Part shown: piece after piece, positions 10,211 to 21,718 of the stretch
How positions within the stretch are numbered: the first letter of the stretch is position 1
How the letters are laid out: every line of letters begins with the position of its first letter
Assembly (NCBI GenBank): GCA_029339505.1
Contig: JAQISU010000169.1
Span: 5,820,001 to 5,884,000 of the forward strand
Direction of reading: 5' to 3'
DNA: 64,000 bases
From: Unio delphinus
Taxonomy: Eukaryota; Mollusca; Bivalvia; Unionida; Unionidae
The notes under the pieces: generated by a model
What the model was told of the DNA's origin: nothing
Seen by the model: only the letters and a program-made list of their open reading frames with translations
Databases searched by the model: none
Program-made: the position numbers and the translations under genes

Positions 10211-12044
10211 AAAAGACAAGGAGGTGAAGAAATCAGCAAGGAGAGACAGGAGAGAATTTGCAGAGAGGCTAGCCAAGGAGGCAGAGGTAGCAGCAGGGCA
10301 GAAAGACATGAAAACGGTGTATCAAAACACAAAGAAACTGAAGGGCGACTATAGTCAGCACCACGATCTTCCAGTGAGAGACGAAGTTGGAAACTATGTC
10401 ACAGTGGAGGAGGAGAAGATGGAAAGATGGAAGCAACATTTCGATTATATCCTGAATCGCCCAGACCCACCCGTACTCGCTGACATTCCTGAAGCAGAGG
10501 AGGACCTTGACATCAATTGCAACGACATCACTGTTGAGGAGGTCAAGCAGGCCATTCACAAGCTGAAGAATGGAAAGGCACCTGGCGATGATGGAGTGTG
10601 TTCCGAGATGCTGAAGGCAGAAGACACAGAGACGCCGAAGCTTCTTTGCCAGATTCTCCAAAAGATATGGGATAGTGAAAAAGCACCAAATGACTGGAAA
10701 ACCGGAATCATAGTTAAACTTCCCAAGAAAGGAGATCTGGGAAACTGCAACAACTGGCGAGGAATCACATTGCTATCCCTCTCCAGTAAGATCTTTAGCC
10801 GCATCATTCTTCAACGCATCACAACAGCTGTGGACGGCATCCTACGCCAGGAACAAGCAGGCTTCAGGAAAGGCAAATCTTGCATCGACCACATCTTCAC
10901 ACTGAGGCAGATACTTGAGCAGTCTCATGAATGGAATGGATCCCTTTATGTGGTCTTTGTGGACTTTGAGAAGGCTTTCGACAGCCTGCACCGAGACTCT
11001 ATGTGGAGGATCCTACGACATTATGGCATCCCCAAGAAAATTGTCAATGTCATCAGGTCCCTGTACGAAAACTCTGAGTGCAGAGTAATCCACAACAACC
11101 AACTCACTGAACCATTCAAGGTGGAAACCGGAGTGAAGCAAGGATGCATTCTCTCTCCAATTCTCTTCTCACTGGCCATTGACTGGATCATGCGCCGCAC
11201 CACAGAGGGCAAGAGGCATGGAATACAATGGACGTTGACCTCAATGCTGGATGACCTGGACTATGCCGACGACATCGGGTTGCTGGCAAGCAGACACCAG
11301 GATATTCAACAGAAGACACAACAGTTGGTACAGACAGCAAATACCATAGGTCTTCGAGTCAACATAGGGAAGACAAAAGTCTTGAGGAAGAATACTAGAG
11401 TGGGCAACCCAATCACCATCAATGACCAGCCTCTGCAAGAACTAGATGATTTCACTTACCTGGGTAGCAAGGTCGCCACGGATGGAGATAGCACAAGGGA
11501 AGTCGTCACAAGAATCGGCAAGGCCAACCAGACCTTCGCAATGCTGAAGCCCATATGGAGGACAAGAAACCTCAGTGTCCACACAAAGATCCGTATCTTC
11601 AAGAGCAACGTGTTGAGCGTCCTTTTGTACGGCTCAGAGTGTTGGAAGTCCACTGCGAACATAGAACACAAGCTCGAAGTGTTTCAAACCAAATGCCTGC
11701 GACGCATCATGAGGATTTTCTGGCCAAACATGATCTCAAATGAGGAACTTCGGCACAGAGCGGGTGCAAGCACCATCTCTGAGATCATTTCAACTCGGCG
11801 ATGGAGATGGCTCGGCCATGTCTGCAGAATGCCTCCTGACTCACTACCAAGGGTGGCACTGAGATGGATCCCACAGGGTAAAAGGAACCGTGGCAGACCC
11901 AAAGAGACCTGGCGACGAACAGTGGAGAGAGACCTTAAGACCAGAGGCCTCACCTATCAGACCGCCCCTGCAATAGCTGCCGACAGACGGAAATGGTGCT
12001 CCCTTGCTGTTGCCTCAAGCACCAGACGGCGCAGAGAGGATTGA
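10194..12044 (+). CDS. LINE reverse transcriptase and C-terminal domain, open frame of 616 codons
   Basis: The first ~100 residues are a basic linker. Residues ~120-400 are the reverse transcriptase: NGKAPGDDG near 126, the WRGITLLS block near 188, FVDFEKAFDS with catalytic D257, GVKQGCILSPILF near 313 and YADD at 357-360 with both aspartates. The C-terminal part has the WLGHVCRMP and GKRNRGRPKETWRR motifs. RT catalytic residues are intact and there is no internal stop, so the copy looks young. The true start lies upstream in the endonuclease frame, and the ATG at 10,194 is only the first Met after the frameshift. The TGA stop at 12,042-12,044 lies inside the first unit of the ATTG tail. Confidence 0.9.
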   Translation: MQEYGGKDKEVKKSARRDRREFAERLAKEAEVAAGQKDMKTVYQNTKKLKGDYSQHHDLPVRDEVGNYVTVEEEKMERWKQHFDYILNRPDPPVLADIPEAEEDLDINCNDITVEEVKQAIHKLKNGKAPGDDGVCSEMLKAEDTETPKLLCQILQKIWDSEKAPNDWKTGIIVKLPKKGDLGNCNNWRGITLLSLSSKIFSRIILQRITTAVDGILRQEQAGFRKGKSCIDHIFTLRQILEQSHEWNGSLYVVFVDFEKAFDSLHRDSMWRILRHYGIPKKIVNVIRSLYENSECRVIHNNQLTEPFKVETGVKQGCILSPILFSLAIDWIMRRTTEGKRHGIQWTLTSMLDDLDYADDIGLLASRHQDIQQKTQQLVQTANTIGLRVNIGKTKVLRKNTRVGNPITINDQPLQELDDFTYLGSKVATDGDSTREVVTRIGKANQTFAMLKPIWRTRNLSVHTKIRIFKSNVLSVLLYGSECWKSTANIEHKLEVFQTKCLRRIMRIFWPNMISNEELRHRAGASTISEIISTRRWRWLGHVCRMPPDSLPRVALRWIPQGKRNRGRPKETWRRTVERDLKTRGLTYQTAPAIAADRRKWCSLAVASSTRRRRED

Positions 12045-12055
12045 TTGATTGATTG
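12041..12055 (+). repeat. (ATTG)n LINE tail
   Basis: ttgattgattgattg directly after the coding end. It supplies the stop codon and is the only 3' non-coding sequence of the element. Confidence 0.85.
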
Positions 12056-12077
12056 TAGTATATACCAAAGTTTACAG

Positions 12078-12224
12078 TACCTTACAAAGTGTCATTTGTT
12101 ACATAGTGGGTTGGAAACCTGCATGTTTTACAAAGAGTAAAAAGCTTAATTAAGCAGATAAATTAAAACAAAACGTGACTGTTTTCGTTTGATAGCATCT
12201 TTTGCAAAAATTCACATTAAAGTG

Positions 12225-12268
<44 letters not shown>

Positions 12269-12295
12269 CACTTTAATGTGACACTTTGTAAGGTA
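12078..12295. repeat. Nested palindrome centred on an AT run
   Basis: Inner arms: cacattaaagtggaata at 12,213 and its exact reverse complement ending at 12,280, joined by (AT)n. Outer arms: taccttacaaagtgtca (12,078-12,094) and its exact 17-base reverse complement (12,279-12,295). The structure sits directly beside the LINE tail. Confidence 0.8.
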
Positions 12296-12929
12296 TATAT
12301 ATATACATATATGTGGCAGTTCCCCACCCCCCAGGATTTTACTTGCAAACAAACGACTCCAAATGAGAACTTCAATCACCTTTCTAGAAGAGGTTTTCAG
12401 CCAGGTAATTGTTGCTCAGTAGGAAAATGGAGACAATAAGGTATGGGTGACCTTAAAAATATCTACCTTTAAGGCAATTATAACAATGTTGATCATCTTC
12501 ATACAAGACAAAAGTATTACTTCTGATGGATTAAATCAAAATAGGGCGTTGTGAATGCATGATTGATCTGACCAGTGATTCCGCAGTAACCCATATAAAA
12601 CATAATTAATAAAATAATTAATTATGCCCATTATCCAAAGAATAAAATATGTGCTGAAATCAGTTTTTATTCATAAAATACCTAGTGTAATAAGTGATTC
12701 ATAGCGATTGCTATCAAATTAATCAATTTAATCTGCATGAAAAACAGTCTAAGTAGACATTACAGTGGCTTCATGATCAATATATTGCACATTATCATAA
12801 AGAGATATTGGCATTATTCAAGGATGTGTGCATTCTCTGATCTTTTCAAGTTTTACTTGATATTTGAGAAGTGTATGTGATTTGGATTTTTAAGGAAACT
12901 TTTTTAAAAAATCATTCACATTACTGATA

Positions 12930-13190
12930 TTTGCATAGTGGCAGTTTATAGTCATGTCTAGCACTGTGGCATCATGCCACAGATATGTAGTATGATGTCC
13001 CACTCAGTCATATTATCCAGACACCAGACCAACTAAAGTCCTAACACTAAACTCTTAATGTTGAGTGCCTAGCTAGGCAGATTCTAGTACAATTTTCATA
13101 AGTCTTGGGTATTACATGGCTGGATTTCGAACCAACAACCTCCCTCATCCGAGGCATATGTTTTAACCACTAGGCCACGATAGCAGTCTA
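12930..13190 (-). repeat. tRNA-derived SINE, family B
   Basis: The body has gtctagcactg, cagacaccagaccaac and gagtgcctagctaggcag on the plus strand. The right end, read in reverse, gives a degraded A box (GTGGCCTAGTGGTTAAAAC) and a B-box-like GGTTCGAAATC. Confidence 0.75.
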
Positions 13191-13518
13191 GCTTTGAGAA
13201 GTAAAGGACATAAGCAGTTATTTTATGTGTATTACTAAATCATCTGATAGCTGTTGCATGAATTTCAAGGTTTCAAATTCCTAAAATTATACATGCAAAA
13301 TAACTTATAATCAAATTATATTCATTATTCCTCCTCTTTGTATCAAAACAAAATGATTTTTACAATGGGATGACAGGGATGGGGTGGGGAGGGAGTGCGC
13401 TTTGAATTGTTAAACCAAGTAATGGAAAGAAGCAAAACGCACAAGTTTTGTAAAACTTAACAAATAATTGAATTAAATTACTGTATTACATTTATAAATG
13501 AAAATGTGAGGAACTTAC

Positions 13519-13676
13519 AGTATTATAAAGTGAATCCAAAATAATTCTGAAAGGTTCTGTATAAACTTCAAAATCATTACGGTACTGGTCCAACAAGAAT
13601 TGTGACATTATCAAAATGTTGTTTTCCAGAACTCCTTTGAATAAGTCACAACTGCCAAAATAATAACATAGTCCAA
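13519..13676 (-). CDS. Candidate exon of the unidentified minus-strand gene
   Basis: The donor AATACT|GTAAGT is strong. An upstream AG (13,677-13,678) gives two leading bases and 52 codons, including GVLENNILIMSQFLLDQ and YTEPFRIILDSLYNT. A second possible acceptor (TTTTGGCAG at 13,652-13,653) would shorten the exon to 133 bp. Only the longer version fits the single base left by 19,784-19,896. It ends in phase 0, fitting 8,394-8,455. The peptide is amphipathic and rich in Leu, Ile and Phe, as in helical-repeat proteins. No family recognised. Confidence 0.55.
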
Positions 13677-13689
13677 CTGAGCACTTGCT

Positions 13690-15715
13690 ATTACCACTGA
13701 ACAGTCCAAACAAATGTTTTCCTCTCCAATATTATCAAAATAAAACATAAAACATGTCTGCATGAGGCTGAGACTTGAAGTTACAATAGGAACACAAGAA
13801 ATAAGAATGACTCCAAAATAGGATTGAATAGGACCTCTGTACAGTGCTGGTCAAACATTGTCTAGAGTTCATTCCCTTTTTACAACAGCCATGAAATATA
13901 CTGAATTATAATGAAGAATATTAACTTGATAATTTTATTACCACATGATTTGGGATCCACAATCACGCCTTATAGTAGCAACCTGTGTTATTGTGAAGGA
14001 CTATATTATAAGGGAGTCCTGTAGCAGTAGTTTAGAAGTTAGAAACCTGTAATGCTACATGCATTTTAAGAGTTTATTACGTTTGTTGGTTTTGTCATTA
14101 AGAAATTGTGCTTGACAAGTGCTAAAATCCAGATATACCCGACTTGATTTGGATTAAGTACGTGTAAGGTCAAGTAAAGTGTGTTTAATGAGTGAATGTT
14201 TATTACATCACCAATTTTGAACATTCTTTGCGTATTTGATTTTATGTGCATCAATACTACACATAAATTACAAAATTAGCCATCCCTTGACAATTTTTAT
14301 GAAATGTCCAGAAGCTTTGTTAAGACTGATATCATATCTAATTCATACAGATATTGGAGGGGAAAAAGAACCTGTGCTACCCATAAAGTTTTTTTTGACT
14401 GAAACAAAGTATTCACTTAATAAAGGCCATCTGTAAAATTAGGCCAATTAATAAACTTGAATATTTCCTTTAACAGACTTGACAATACATGTTTGGTTTG
14501 GTTCATAGGCTTTTTCTTAAAAAATATTCCCCCAAAAATGTATTGTCTGAAAAATGGGTGTTGCTGTGATTTTAGATGGGTTGGTTTGGTTTGGTTTGGT
14601 TTGGTTTGGGTTATGGTAAATAAGTAAATCAAGTACCAAACCATGTACACTGTACATACACAGGTACACCACGGATTTTCGGCAACAGATGATCAGGCAT
14701 CTATTTTAATCTAGACAAAACTATGAGAGGGTATTTTAAATTCCTGACACTGCCAAATTAATTTATTGGGTGCGCACTCACTTGGATTGTTTACACTGCT
14801 GACAACGAAGGAGCTGCTGAGTATGTGGACTGTGGATGAATTTCAGAAGCACAACAGTCCTGACCAGGTGTATAATGCAGATGAATCTAAGCAAAATTAT
14901 ATAACCTTTACAAACCATAGTAAACCAGACAGGAATATTAATAAAGGGCATCATTTGTAATCTGTCTTGGGGAGGTGGACTAAACCTACCTGTATGCCAG
15001 GTCAATGACAGTTTCCCAGTTCTAGATGGTTTATGTAGATTATAATTTGTTTGCCTGTTTTCCTGACAGGTGAAGTTCATAAATGTTTTACCATATTTTC
15101 AAGGCTGACTAGGTAAGTTCAAAACCAGTAATAAACCCCAAGTGTAGATCAATTCCTCATCCTGTATAAAACTGATTCCATCCTGAAACAAAATGTGTGC
15201 CCTCAAAATGCTGGCTTCCACCCAATTCTATTTTCATAAGGTTATTAAATTCTGAGTTTATGTCTTCTCATCTGAATAACATAGTCCACATATATCTAAA
15301 TTAAAATATAGATATTAAGTAAAAACATTGTAAAAACATTGTAAACATAAAAGAACATACATGTAATACATACAAGTATACAGATATATCTACACAACTG
15401 ACTGTGCCCTGTATGGTTAAGAATGAAATTAAGTGCCACGTTTAAAAAGTAATTTGTTCCATCTGCTAATAATATGAGAATTTAAATGAATGTCATAATT
15501 CCAGAGATTTCAATATACAGTTCAAATACTATTAGATATTCTTGTCACCAGTAAGAATACATACTTTCTCATTACTTCATCAAAACAGATTAAATAACAT
15601 TAACCTTTAAATAACCCTGATAATGAGTTACCAAATGACCTTTCCAGTGGCCTTAGCTGTGAAAACTATCACCATCCAGCTAGAACACTTGAGTATAATT
15701 CTTGTCCTGTGAATA
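13690..15715. other. Intronic DNA; short (TTTGG)n run
   Basis: No named element. A short (TTTGG)n tract lies at about 14,578-14,608. Frames here are short and not protein-like. Confidence 0.4.
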
Positions 15716-15721
15716 TCTAAA

Positions 15722-15937
15722 GGTACCATATATACTCACTTTTATGACCAGTCAAACTGCAAACAACAAAGACCTTGATCTACTATAGCATTATGCATCT
15801 GCAGATCTGGGTTTATGTTGTTTGTTTTGTGGATTTCTCCAAATGCCTGTGCATAATGCAACAGCAGATCTGGGTCTGTGCAATTTGCTTTTGGAAAATA
15901 GTTATAAGACGTAAATACATATGGTACTTGGAATTTT
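15722..15937. repeat. Palindromic miniature element, family P, copy 2
   Basis: The left end ggtaccatatatactcac is mirrored by the right end catatggtac. Sub-terminal caaactgcaaacaac and the reverse of gtctgtgcaatttgc match the other copies, as do the internal gcagatctggg motifs. Confidence 0.6.
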
Positions 15938-16524
15938 GACCTTTGAACCATTGGTCTTACAATCATCCAATACTTAGCATTTACAAAATATTAATAATTT
16001 CCACATAGACCTTACAACAGGCTTGGTGCCCGTTTCTTGTAGGTGAAAACATTTAGTTTACTAAGATCTTATCCTCATTTTGCCATACAATTAATTTCTT
16101 CGTCACAGAATTTGTTCAAATCAATCTTAGGAATACATTTCAACATGTTATTGGTTATTAATATTTAGTTTAAAACAAAAACAGCAGGCTAGAAGGATTT
16201 TCTTCGGTATCAAAGAATAAAATGATAAAAACTGAGTCAATCACCTCTCATATGAGATAACAGTGTTTGATTGGTTGAATGACTGGGATGATGTTATTTC
16301 AAAAATTATCAATTAAATCTGTTTTGAAGTGATGTGCAAATTCTATTAAATGTGCATATCAAAGGATTTTCACCAAAATTCTTTAACAAAAGTTACATAT
16401 AAAAATAGAAAATTAACAGTTTTTGACTGCTAGTTTGGACAGGTGAGGGGTTTTGTTAATATTCATATATGCAATTTGTTGGATTTATTTCTATTGAATG
16501 GGAGCAACGTGCTTTAACAAAAAC

Positions 16525-16630
16525 ACACAGAAGCAGCCAACATGGGCTGGCCTGGACAATAATCAAACCCACAATGTTTAGACTACAAACCCATCACTCT
16601 AACAATCTGAGCCGCCATGGTGGTTCCCTG
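16525..16630 (-). repeat. tRNA-like sequence, probable SINE head, family C
   Basis: Read on the minus strand: GGCGGCTCAGATTGTTAGAG (A-box-like), then after about 28 bases GTGGGTTTGATTATTG (B-box-like). It cannot fold into a full cloverleaf by eye, so it is more likely a SINE or tRNA pseudogene than a tRNA gene. Confidence 0.45.
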
Positions 16631-17229
16631 AGATTTACAGTGGTCAAGAAAACTATGCCAACAAGTTACAAATAAAAAACAACCTGTAACAAAGTGAAAG
16701 AAAAGTCAAAACATTCATCAGTGGTATATGTGCCAATCTAGCAAACACACCTTTAAAATATATTTAAGTTACAAGGCAGGTGTATGAACAAAAACTGGCC
16801 CAAGGCAAGAAATTGCAAGGATAAATATATAATGCTAATGCCCATTTCCACAACACTAATGCACATTCCAAGTGAGAGACTAGGAGATAATCAGCATATT
16901 TCTCAGTGCATGTAGAGTACTCTGGGAGGAATTCAATCCACATGGAAAGACAATTGAGACAATTTAGCAAAATTTGCAGACATGCCAACTTTTATGGTAA
17001 TTAAAGTGGGACTGTTGGTCATTTAAAGAGGGAGGCTGGGTTTATAAAGTGTGAGTTTTGGCAATGACCTGGCCATCTTGTCAAAAAGCAATATAAGTGG
17101 AATTCTTGCAATGCTTTTCTCAACATCATTTTCCCCTCAATGAAGTCAGAATTGCAAGCTACACAAAATGCAATTTGGTCATCTTTCTTGCTTTTCATTA
17201 TGGGCCTAAATTGCATTGCCCAGAAGAGA

Positions 17230-17232
<3 letters not shown>

Positions 17233-17280
<48 letters not shown>
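17233..17280. repeat. poly(A) run, 48 bp
   Basis: Long homopolymer. The poly-Lys and poly-Phe frames across it are artefacts. It may be the tail of an unrecognised retroelement on the plus strand. Confidence 0.9.
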
Positions 17281-17281
<1 letters not shown>

Positions 17282-17289
17282 AATCAGGT

Positions 17290-18870
17290 ACCCAACTATC
17301 ATAATGATCGGTCACTAAATGTGAAATGTGAACCTGAACTGCTTTGTTGTCAAGTTCAGAAATGCCACCCCACCCCCAAGAAGTATAAACATAATTAAAA
17401 GAGTGCAATCTGAGCAAAAAGAGTGATCTCTATATTACATGCCAAAATTACAGAAAACCGTATGAAAAACCTAATTTATTTCTGCTACTTGCCTGGATCT
17501 GTGGTTACTTAAAATTCATGTCACAAATTGGATAAATCAACGTTGATTAGTATGTGAATACATACACAAAACAAAATGATAAGTTATATATACACAACAT
17601 TCACTTTAACTAGTCTACATCACATGTTTAACTTTTCTCATAGATTGTTAAGTCAAGTCTACATTCTAAATGCTGTATTATATTAATGGTGAATTCCTCT
17701 TTCAAAATTTGTAAAGCACTATTGATTTGTCCTTTTTACTGATGCAACATGTTCTTCAATTTAACAAAAATCCCTCTCCTTTAACATTTTTCAGTCATAA
17801 ACATCCACAAGTCACATCAATAAAGCCTGTTTAACTTGATAATATTTTGCACTATGAACTTTCAATACTGACTGGTCCACTACGAGAGTGTTTATCAAAC
17901 TATATTTAATCTGTGACAAACGGTTTTAAATTCAAGAAACCTTTGTTTTCTTCTAAACATTTCATGTAAAGTTGCTATAAATAGAAAATAAGGAAACTGT
18001 TTAAGTACATAGTCAATGGTCACATTAGTCAATGATATGAAGATCAGCAGATGGAAGTCTATGAGAGATCAATGTCAAATGATATGAGCCTCAAACTGTA
18101 CTCATTATTATGTGTCTTGCTCACTCCAAATGTTGCCAGATATAATCTTTGATTTAAACTTTTTATAAAAAAAAAACATAAACTGAATAGGTACCCTATA
18201 GTTAATTTTATTACCAGGGCAATTATGAATGGGTGGGTAACAAAGTACCCAGATACCCATTGACAACTTCTCCCACTGTATACAGTATGGAGTAATGTTT
18301 TCGTTTGTGCCTTCTTGAGCCTTCGTTTGTGTATCATCAGAGAATTCCGTCTCTTCTCTGGTTTGGGTCTCTCAAATTTCCAGTCACCCTTGTTCCTTGG
18401 ACAATTTATTTAACAAGAGTACTTTCTACTGATCTATGAGCCAGCTTTGACAGAAACACTTGGACAAACTATTAGTGAGAGATTACTTTAAATCCTTGAA
18501 TTTTGTCTGGGCAACATATCCACTTATATAACTATGCCAATCAAGAGTGCTATCTCTAAATTTTATCACTCCAATCAAAGTTAGAATAGTCATATCCAGA
18601 CTGCCTTTTTTAATAACTATTCTGGGAACTATCATTTTAAGACACTTGTTTCAAATGGCCCAAGTTTTCCTAAATTTTGCCCTGGTTTGTCTAAGCTTTT
18701 GTCATTTACTGCTTCATGACCTTACATTGATATATTTATTAGACCATTATGGAATGGACTCAATTAAGATTCAATTCATGCCCCCAAGAGAGCTATACTA
18801 TCCCTGGCAGTCAGCAATTTATTGTGAGCCAAGCTTCTAAATCTTAATGGGTATGTGTCACCCTGCCCTG
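17290..18870. other. Intronic DNA with one ambiguous open stretch
   Basis: Near 18,230-18,400 the minus strand has an open, basic, protein-like stretch (GDWKFERPKPEKRR, KRRLKKAQTKTLL). I found no good acceptor and only a weak donor. Nothing else stands out. Confidence 0.3.
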
Positions 18871-18878
18871 GACAAAAA

Positions 18879-19573
18879 GTACTGCAAAATTATCTCTACA
18901 TAAATACTGTAAAATTATCTTTGCATAAATACTGTAAAATTATGTCCAAAAAAATACTGTAAAATTATCTCTACATAAATACTGTAAAATTATCTCCAAA
19001 AAAATACTGTAAAATTATCTCTACATAAATACTGTAAAATTATCTCCAAAAAAATACTGTAAAATTATCTCTACATAAATACTGTAAAATTATCTCCAAA
19101 AACATACTGTAAAATTATCTCTACATAAATACTGTAAAATTATCTCCAAAAACATACTGTAAAATTATCTCTACATAAATACTGTAAAATTATCTCTACA
19201 TAAATACTGCAAAATTATCTCCAAAAACATACTGTAAAATTATCTTTACATAAATACTGTAAAATTATCTCTACATAAATACTGTAAAAAGATATCTACA
19301 TAAATACTGCAAATTATCTCTACATAAATACTGTAAAAAGATATGTACATAAATACTGCAAATTATCTCTACATAAATACTGCAAATTATCTCTACATAA
19401 ATACTGTAAAATTATCTCTACATAAATACTGTAAAAAGATATGTACATAAATACTGCAAATTATCTCTACATAAATACTGTAAAATTATCTCTACATAAA
19501 TACTGCAAATTACCTCTACATAAATACTGTAAAATTATCTCTACATAAATACTGTAAAATTATCTCTACATAC
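18879..19573. repeat. 25-bp minisatellite, about 28 copies
   Basis: The unit is aaaattatctctacataaat plus actgt. In the left half it alternates with a variant where ctctacataaa is replaced by ctccaaaaaaa, giving a 50-bp dimeric period. In the right half a gatatctacat/gatatgtacat variant appears. Confidence 0.95.
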
Positions 19574-19783
19574 ATAATTTTGCAACATTACAAAAAACAT
19601 TGAGACAACAGCAATTTCTGCAATACTCATTACAAATGAATTTAAAAATAAAGGCAAGCTGATATAGGGATTCAGATGAGGGGGGGATTCAAACACTAAC
19701 GCCGTAACAGTTGGGACTCGTACTCCCACAATGTAAGATGCCAGCCATGATATTTATGATGCAGGGGTGAGGGTGGGAAATAC

Positions 19784-19896
19784 ATCCTGTGCCTTCCTCA
19801 TCATAACTGTTAGGGTCAATGTCTCGTATTGTTTGACTATAACCATCAGTGATTGTCTTAATTTCATTTGTAAGTAGCCTATATAGGTAGCCTAAC
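19784..19896 (-). CDS. Candidate exon of the unidentified minus-strand gene
   Basis: The acceptor TGTTCATGGACAG|G gives one leading base, then 37 codons including LGYLYRLLTNEIKTITDGYS and RDIDPNSYDEEG. The donor GGAT|GTATTT is weak. The one-base start joins the two bases (GT) left by 22,797-22,859, and its single leftover base fits the two-base start of 13,519-13,676. The composition is clearly protein-like and ends in an acidic loop. No family recognised. Confidence 0.5.
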
Positions 19897-20263
19897 CTGT
19901 CCATGAACATACAGATTTAAAGAAATGAAAATTGGTTACTCACGAGTTTGAACAACAACGATTTTGGCCAAGCCACAAATAACTCATGCAAGCATCAATC
20001 CAAGAAACATTTGTATGTCCAACAAAATACACCTTCTGAACACTGAACATTTACTCAGAATATGTGACAATTTAGATAACATATTCATACCATGCTATGG
20101 AATATTCAAAACCTTAGATTGGTTCCCATTGCTGGAAATACTTGTTTGATGTTGACATGCTGTCCAACCTGCGGTCCACTGGCTGAATTTAAATGGCCTG
20201 CCAGAGCTCAAGCAATTTTTCATCATTTATGTTAAAAAAAAGGTCCATATTCTACAATCATAG

Positions 20264-20723
20264 TACCATATTTTCCGGCCTATAAGTCCATACTTTTTTA
20301 CTTCAAAAAGTTGACTTGTACTCCAAATCGACTTATATATGGATTGTGTCATTGAAAGTTTATATAACGTTCGTAACTACAGGTAATAAAATGAACTACA
20401 ACATGGATATGCTTTCAATTATAATAAAACAAGCATGGACTGTTTATTCAGCTGTGTCAATATTGATAACAGAATATAGCAGTGATTTGTTCAGAAGTAA
20501 AATCACAAACTTGTTAGCATCGGTAAAGCAATTTCATGATTGCCGGTAATATGGAATATCATACAACGATACCATTACTAGTGTAAAATAGAAAGCCAAG
20601 ATATTGACCTGGCCTAGTCTTATATTCCGAATCGACTTATATATGGACGAAGAATGGAAAATAAGTCGAATTGGTGAATTCGACTTATACTCTGCATCGA
20701 CTTATAGGCCGGAAAATACAGTA
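20264..20723. mobile_element. Tc1/mariner-type miniature element (TA-flanked)
   Basis: Terminal inverted repeats TATTTTCCGGCCTATAAGTC and gacttataggccggaaaata are perfect over 20 bases. Wider ends TACCATATTTTCC and TACTGTATTTTCC (right end reversed) suggest TA target duplications at 20,264 and 20,722. Inside, aatcgacttatatatgga occurs twice as a direct repeat. There is no transposase, so it is non-autonomous. The end structure is like pogo/Tigger-derived elements. Confidence 0.75.
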
Positions 20724-21349
20724 CATCTTCTTAACCAGGTAAAAAAAAAATATTTTTTTTACAGCTGATGCTTTTAAGTTTTCTGCTGCAGCAACTGGCT
20801 TCAGGAAAAAAAAAATTCAATGGCCCATGGTGTCCAAAAAGTTGGACAGCACTAAGCTACAGTATTACATTATTGGAGAATCTCCCATTTTATAAATAGC
20901 AACAGAGCAGAACAAGGATTCATACGCTTACATATGGCTCTAAAACTGACAGGAAATATCTTAAAAAAAAAGAAAAGAAAAATAAAAGAATAAATAAAAT
21001 TATAAAGAATTACAATAAAAGAGTTTAATGTTGTTTATTTCATTTTATCATCTTCAGGTGTTATTAGCTGTGACAGTCTATGCCACAATAAACTCACTTA
21101 AAAAAAAAACTATTCAACTCTTAAATGATGACAAAGTGTATCATGAACAGCCTTGTGTAATATTCCTCACTGCAAAATAAGTGCGATATGGTTGATTCTG
21201 GGGACAAATGACCAGCAGGTCTCAAAAATACTGACCTTTGGTCAAATTATGCAGCATTAAACAAACTTTACTGTATGGAAACCAGTATTTTCTTACACTA
21301 ACCTTGATCTTTGACCTTCAGATGTACACATTATTGGCATTTAATGTGT

Positions 21350-21665
21350 TGGTGTTATGTGATGTGATTTGGGTTTTTAATGTAGCTTTATAATTTTCCA
21401 ATCATATCACTATACTGTCTGCAGTGTGGCAGACTAGCACTGGGGCATTATGCCGAAGACATGTAGCATGATGTCCCACCCAGCCACAATATCCTGACAC
21501 CAGGCTGACCAGTCCTAACACTAATGTCCTAATGCTGAATGCCAAGCAAGTCAGCTGTAAGTACCATTTTTATAAGTCTTTGGCATGACTCGTCTGGGGA
21601 TTGAACCCACAACCTCTCGCATCTCAGGTGGATGCTCTATCCACTAGACCACCGAAGTGGTCTTA
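21350..21665 (-). repeat. tRNA-derived SINE, family B, long copy
   Basis: Complete order from gatttgggtttttaat to a head that, reversed, reads GGTGGTCTAGTGGATAGAGC and GGTTCAATCCCC. These are good A- and B-box matches. Confidence 0.85.
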
Positions 21666-21667
21666 AA

Positions 21668-21718
21668 ATGTTGCTATAAAGTAATTTGATATACCAATAC
21701 TATTGGTATATCAAATTT
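21668..21718. repeat. Short palindromic repeat, copy 1 of 2
   Basis: atttgataccaat-type arms: tttgatataccaat and attggtatatcaaa around a 3-bp centre. About 50 bp including tataaagtaa upstream recurs near 48,739. Confidence 0.7.

Larger units (their letters stand above)
9440..12060 (+). mobile_element. RTE-like non-LTR retrotransposon, 5'-truncated, with (ATTG)n tail
   Basis: One element comprising the C-terminal part of an APE-type endonuclease, a linker, a full reverse transcriptase and a C-terminal domain, then almost no 3' UTR and a short ATTG tail at 12,041-12,055. A short 3' UTR with a simple-repeat tail is typical of RTE-group LINEs. The first recognisable codons (IAYVVAYAPT) begin just after an in-frame stop at 9,437, so the endonuclease N-terminus is missing. 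It lies antisense inside what I read as an intron of the host gene. A 7-bp agtatat flanks both ends (9,430 and 12,057) and may be a target duplication. Confidence 0.9.

Noticed and set aside
9452..12044. Treating the two long plus-strand frames as host genes
   Set aside because: Endonuclease and reverse transcriptase motifs, 5' truncation and simple-repeat tail identify a LINE.
17019..17417. 132-codon minus-strand frame and 60-codon plus-strand frame
   Set aside because: Both run through a 48-bp poly(A) tract as poly-Phe or poly-Lys, with no other protein-like part.
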